The notes below the pieces were generated by a model. It saw only the letters and a program-made list of their open reading frames with translations. It ran no database searches and had not been told where the DNA came from. 6,931 bases of DNA, from positions 1 to 6,931 of the forward strand of contig CAMWGM010000080.1 of NCBI GenBank assembly GCA_947173755.1, in the 5' to 3' direction. Origin of the DNA: an uncultured Muribaculaceae bacterium. Its GTDB lineage: Bacteria > Bacteroidota > Bacteroidia > Bacteroidales > Muribaculaceae. This document shows, one piece after another, positions 6,045 through 6,931 of this stretch (its first letter is position 1; the number at the start of each line of letters is the position of its first letter). The position numbers and the translations under genes are program-made.

Positions 6045-6215
6045 GCAAAAATTTCCGATTATTCTCCCAAAAATTTTTCTGAGAGAAAACCGGAAACAAT
6101 AATTTTAACCTTATTTTATTAATATTCAGACGATTATATCATATTTAACCCTCTGAGAATCGAATAAAAATCAGCGTCCGTATGTCAGTAAGGGAATTTT
6201 CGCCAATTTCGGGCA

Positions 6216-6818
6216 TTACTTTTTGTAAAGCACCGGATTTGTAGCCGGGTCATTATACATCTTCATCTGCCGGTAGACCTTCATATACTTCCTTCCCGCA
6301 GCGATGTCGTCAAGCAGACAGTCGATCGCCTCGGTGAGGTCCTTCTGCTGTTCGAGAAGTATCTGAAGTTTCGCCTCACACTTCGCCTTGTGCTCAGCCG
6401 AAGCATCGAGGCGCTCCACCTCGGCACGCATGTGATAGATCTTCAGCGCGAGGATCGACAGACGGTCGATCGCCCATGCCGGACTCTCAGTGTTGATGGT
6501 AGCGTCCGGAGCCGGAACCACGTCGGCATACTTCTCGCGGAAATATGTGTCGATCTCCTCCACCATATCAGTGCGGTCCTGATTCGAGCGGTCGATGCGC
6601 CGCTTCAGGGCCAGTGCCTCGACAGGATCGATATTCGGATCACGTATTATATCTTCGAGATGCCACTGCACGGCATCGATCCAGTTCTTCTGGAAAAGAG
6701 TGTACTCCACACTTCCCTCCGCATAAGGATTCGAGGGAACGGCATCGACATCATCGGTCAGATGATAGGCCGCGGTAGTGTCGGCAAAAATTTTGAAAGC
6801 ATCAGATGCGAATGTCAT
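6216..6818 (-). CDS. DUF4254 domain-containing protein, function unknown
   Basis: A 200-residue soluble, mostly helical protein with no signal peptide or membrane segment, matching the Bacteroidota DUF4254 family as I remember it. The strongest family blocks are NWIDAVQWHLEDIIRDPNIDP (45-65), RRIDRSNQDRTDMVEEID (73-90), INTESPAWAIDRLSILALKI (108-127) and a C-terminal AAGRKYMKVYRQMKMYNDPxxNP (173-195). The middle (130-170) is rich in E, K and L and likely a helical hairpin. Dense invariant acidic, Arg, Asn and Trp residues suggest a binding or catalytic site, but no reaction can be assigned. Homologues often lie near lipopolysaccharide glycosyltransferase genes, which is not seen here. The ATG at 6818 follows a well-spaced promoter. 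It is 183 bases upstream of ybeY, which has its own promoter, so the two are probably separate units. Confidence 0.9.
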   Translation of the reverse strand: MTFASDAFKIFADTTAAYHLTDDVDAVPSNPYAEGSVEYTLFQKNWIDAVQWHLEDIIRDPNIDPVEALALKRRIDRSNQDRTDMVEEIDTYFREKYADVVPAPDATINTESPAWAIDRLSILALKIYHMRAEVERLDASAEHKAKCEAKLQILLEQQKDLTEAIDCLLDDIAAGRKYMKVYRQMKMYNDPATNPVLYKK

Positions 6819-6840
6819 AAGTCTTGGTTTGATGTTTCTG

Positions 6841-6872
6841 CAAATATGGCCATTTTTTTCCGGATTTCAAAA
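6841..6872 (-). promoter_or_regulatory. promoter of the DUF4254 gene (-33 TTTTG, 19-base spacer, -7 CATATTTG)
   Basis: On the minus strand TTTG at 6871-6868 is followed by exactly 19 bases and then CATATTTG at 6848-6841. This is one mismatch from TAnnTTTG and has the ideal Bacteroidota spacing. It predicts a leader of about 18-20 bases with no Shine-Dalgarno sequence. An overlapping alternative -7 box, TAATTTTG at 6875-6868, would give a leader about 27 bases longer. Confidence 0.6.
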
Positions 6873-6892
6873 TTATTCCCTAAATTTGAATA

Positions 6893-6931
6893 GATAAACC
6901 CGCGGGGTCCGCTCCCCCCCGCGGGTTTATC
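6893..6931. terminator. perfect 15-bp hairpin at contig end, probable bidirectional terminator
   Basis: GATAAACCCGCGGGG (6893-6907) and CCCCGCGGGTTTATC (6917-6931) are perfect inverted repeats around a nine-base loop (TCCGCTCCC). A GC-rich stem flanked by AAA and TTT is typical of an intrinsic terminator. Read on the minus strand, it would end a gene beyond the right edge, just ahead of the DUF4254 promoter. The contig stops exactly on the last base of the right arm, so an assembly break or fold-back artefact cannot be excluded. Confidence 0.7.

Noticed and set aside
6062..6087. Imperfect hairpin upstream of ybeY as terminator for the DUF4254 gene
   Set aside because: The arms contain mismatches, no T-run follows on the minus strand, and it overlaps the ybeY promoter region. 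It is too weak to call.
6881..6888. Plus-strand TAAATTTG box pointing to the right end
   Set aside because: It matches TAnnTTTG, but it has no -33 partner and would start transcription directly into the terminator hairpin. AT-rich chance is more likely.

Overview
The window looks like one end-to-end contig from a member of the Bacteroidales (Bacteroidota). The evidence is the mnmG-apt-uvrC gene order, a DUF4254 gene, the Bacteroidota form of YbeY, several -7 boxes of the TAnnTTTG type that this phylum uses, and a near absence of Shine-Dalgarno sequences. I cannot name a genus from sequence alone; a Muribaculaceae-like or Bacteroides-like host would fit. Most of the content is ordinary chromosomal housekeeping, and I see no defence island, CRISPR array, IS element, tRNA or rRNA.

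Layout: bases 1-72 are not biological. They are an Illumina P7 adapter, an index and a Tn5 mosaic end left at the contig start. Bases 73-556 (-) hold the N-terminal part of a MalY/PatB-type PLP-dependent C-S lyase, cut off by that junction. A 215-base divergent region (557-771) carries one promoter-like box on each strand. A small phage-holin-family membrane protein (772-1158, +) follows and runs tail to tail into uvrC, with the two coding regions overlapping by 20 bases. The rest is a leftward (-) gene series, in transcription order: DUF4254 protein (6818-6216), ybeY (6032-5595), mnmG (5537-3657), apt (3541-3023), uvrC (2980-1139). The right end is a perfect 15-base-pair inverted repeat that stops on the last base.

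The most notable element is in the 115-base gap between mnmG and apt. It holds two 20-base perfect palindromes whose cores are TGTTTCACGTGAAACA and TGTTCCACGTGGAACA. Both are textbook ParB-binding parS centromere sites, with centres 55 bases apart. Together with mnmG (gidA), this suggests that the segment lies in the origin-proximal part of the chromosome, although parA, parB and oriC are not in the window.

Functionally, ybeY (rRNA processing and ribosome quality control), mnmG (tRNA wobble uridine modification), apt (adenine salvage) and uvrC (nucleotide excision repair) form a plausible housekeeping transcription unit. It is driven from a promoter that touches the ybeY start codon, so its message may be leaderless. 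The DUF4254 gene has its own well-formed promoter. The holin-like gene stands alone without an endolysin or other phage genes, and its role is unknown.
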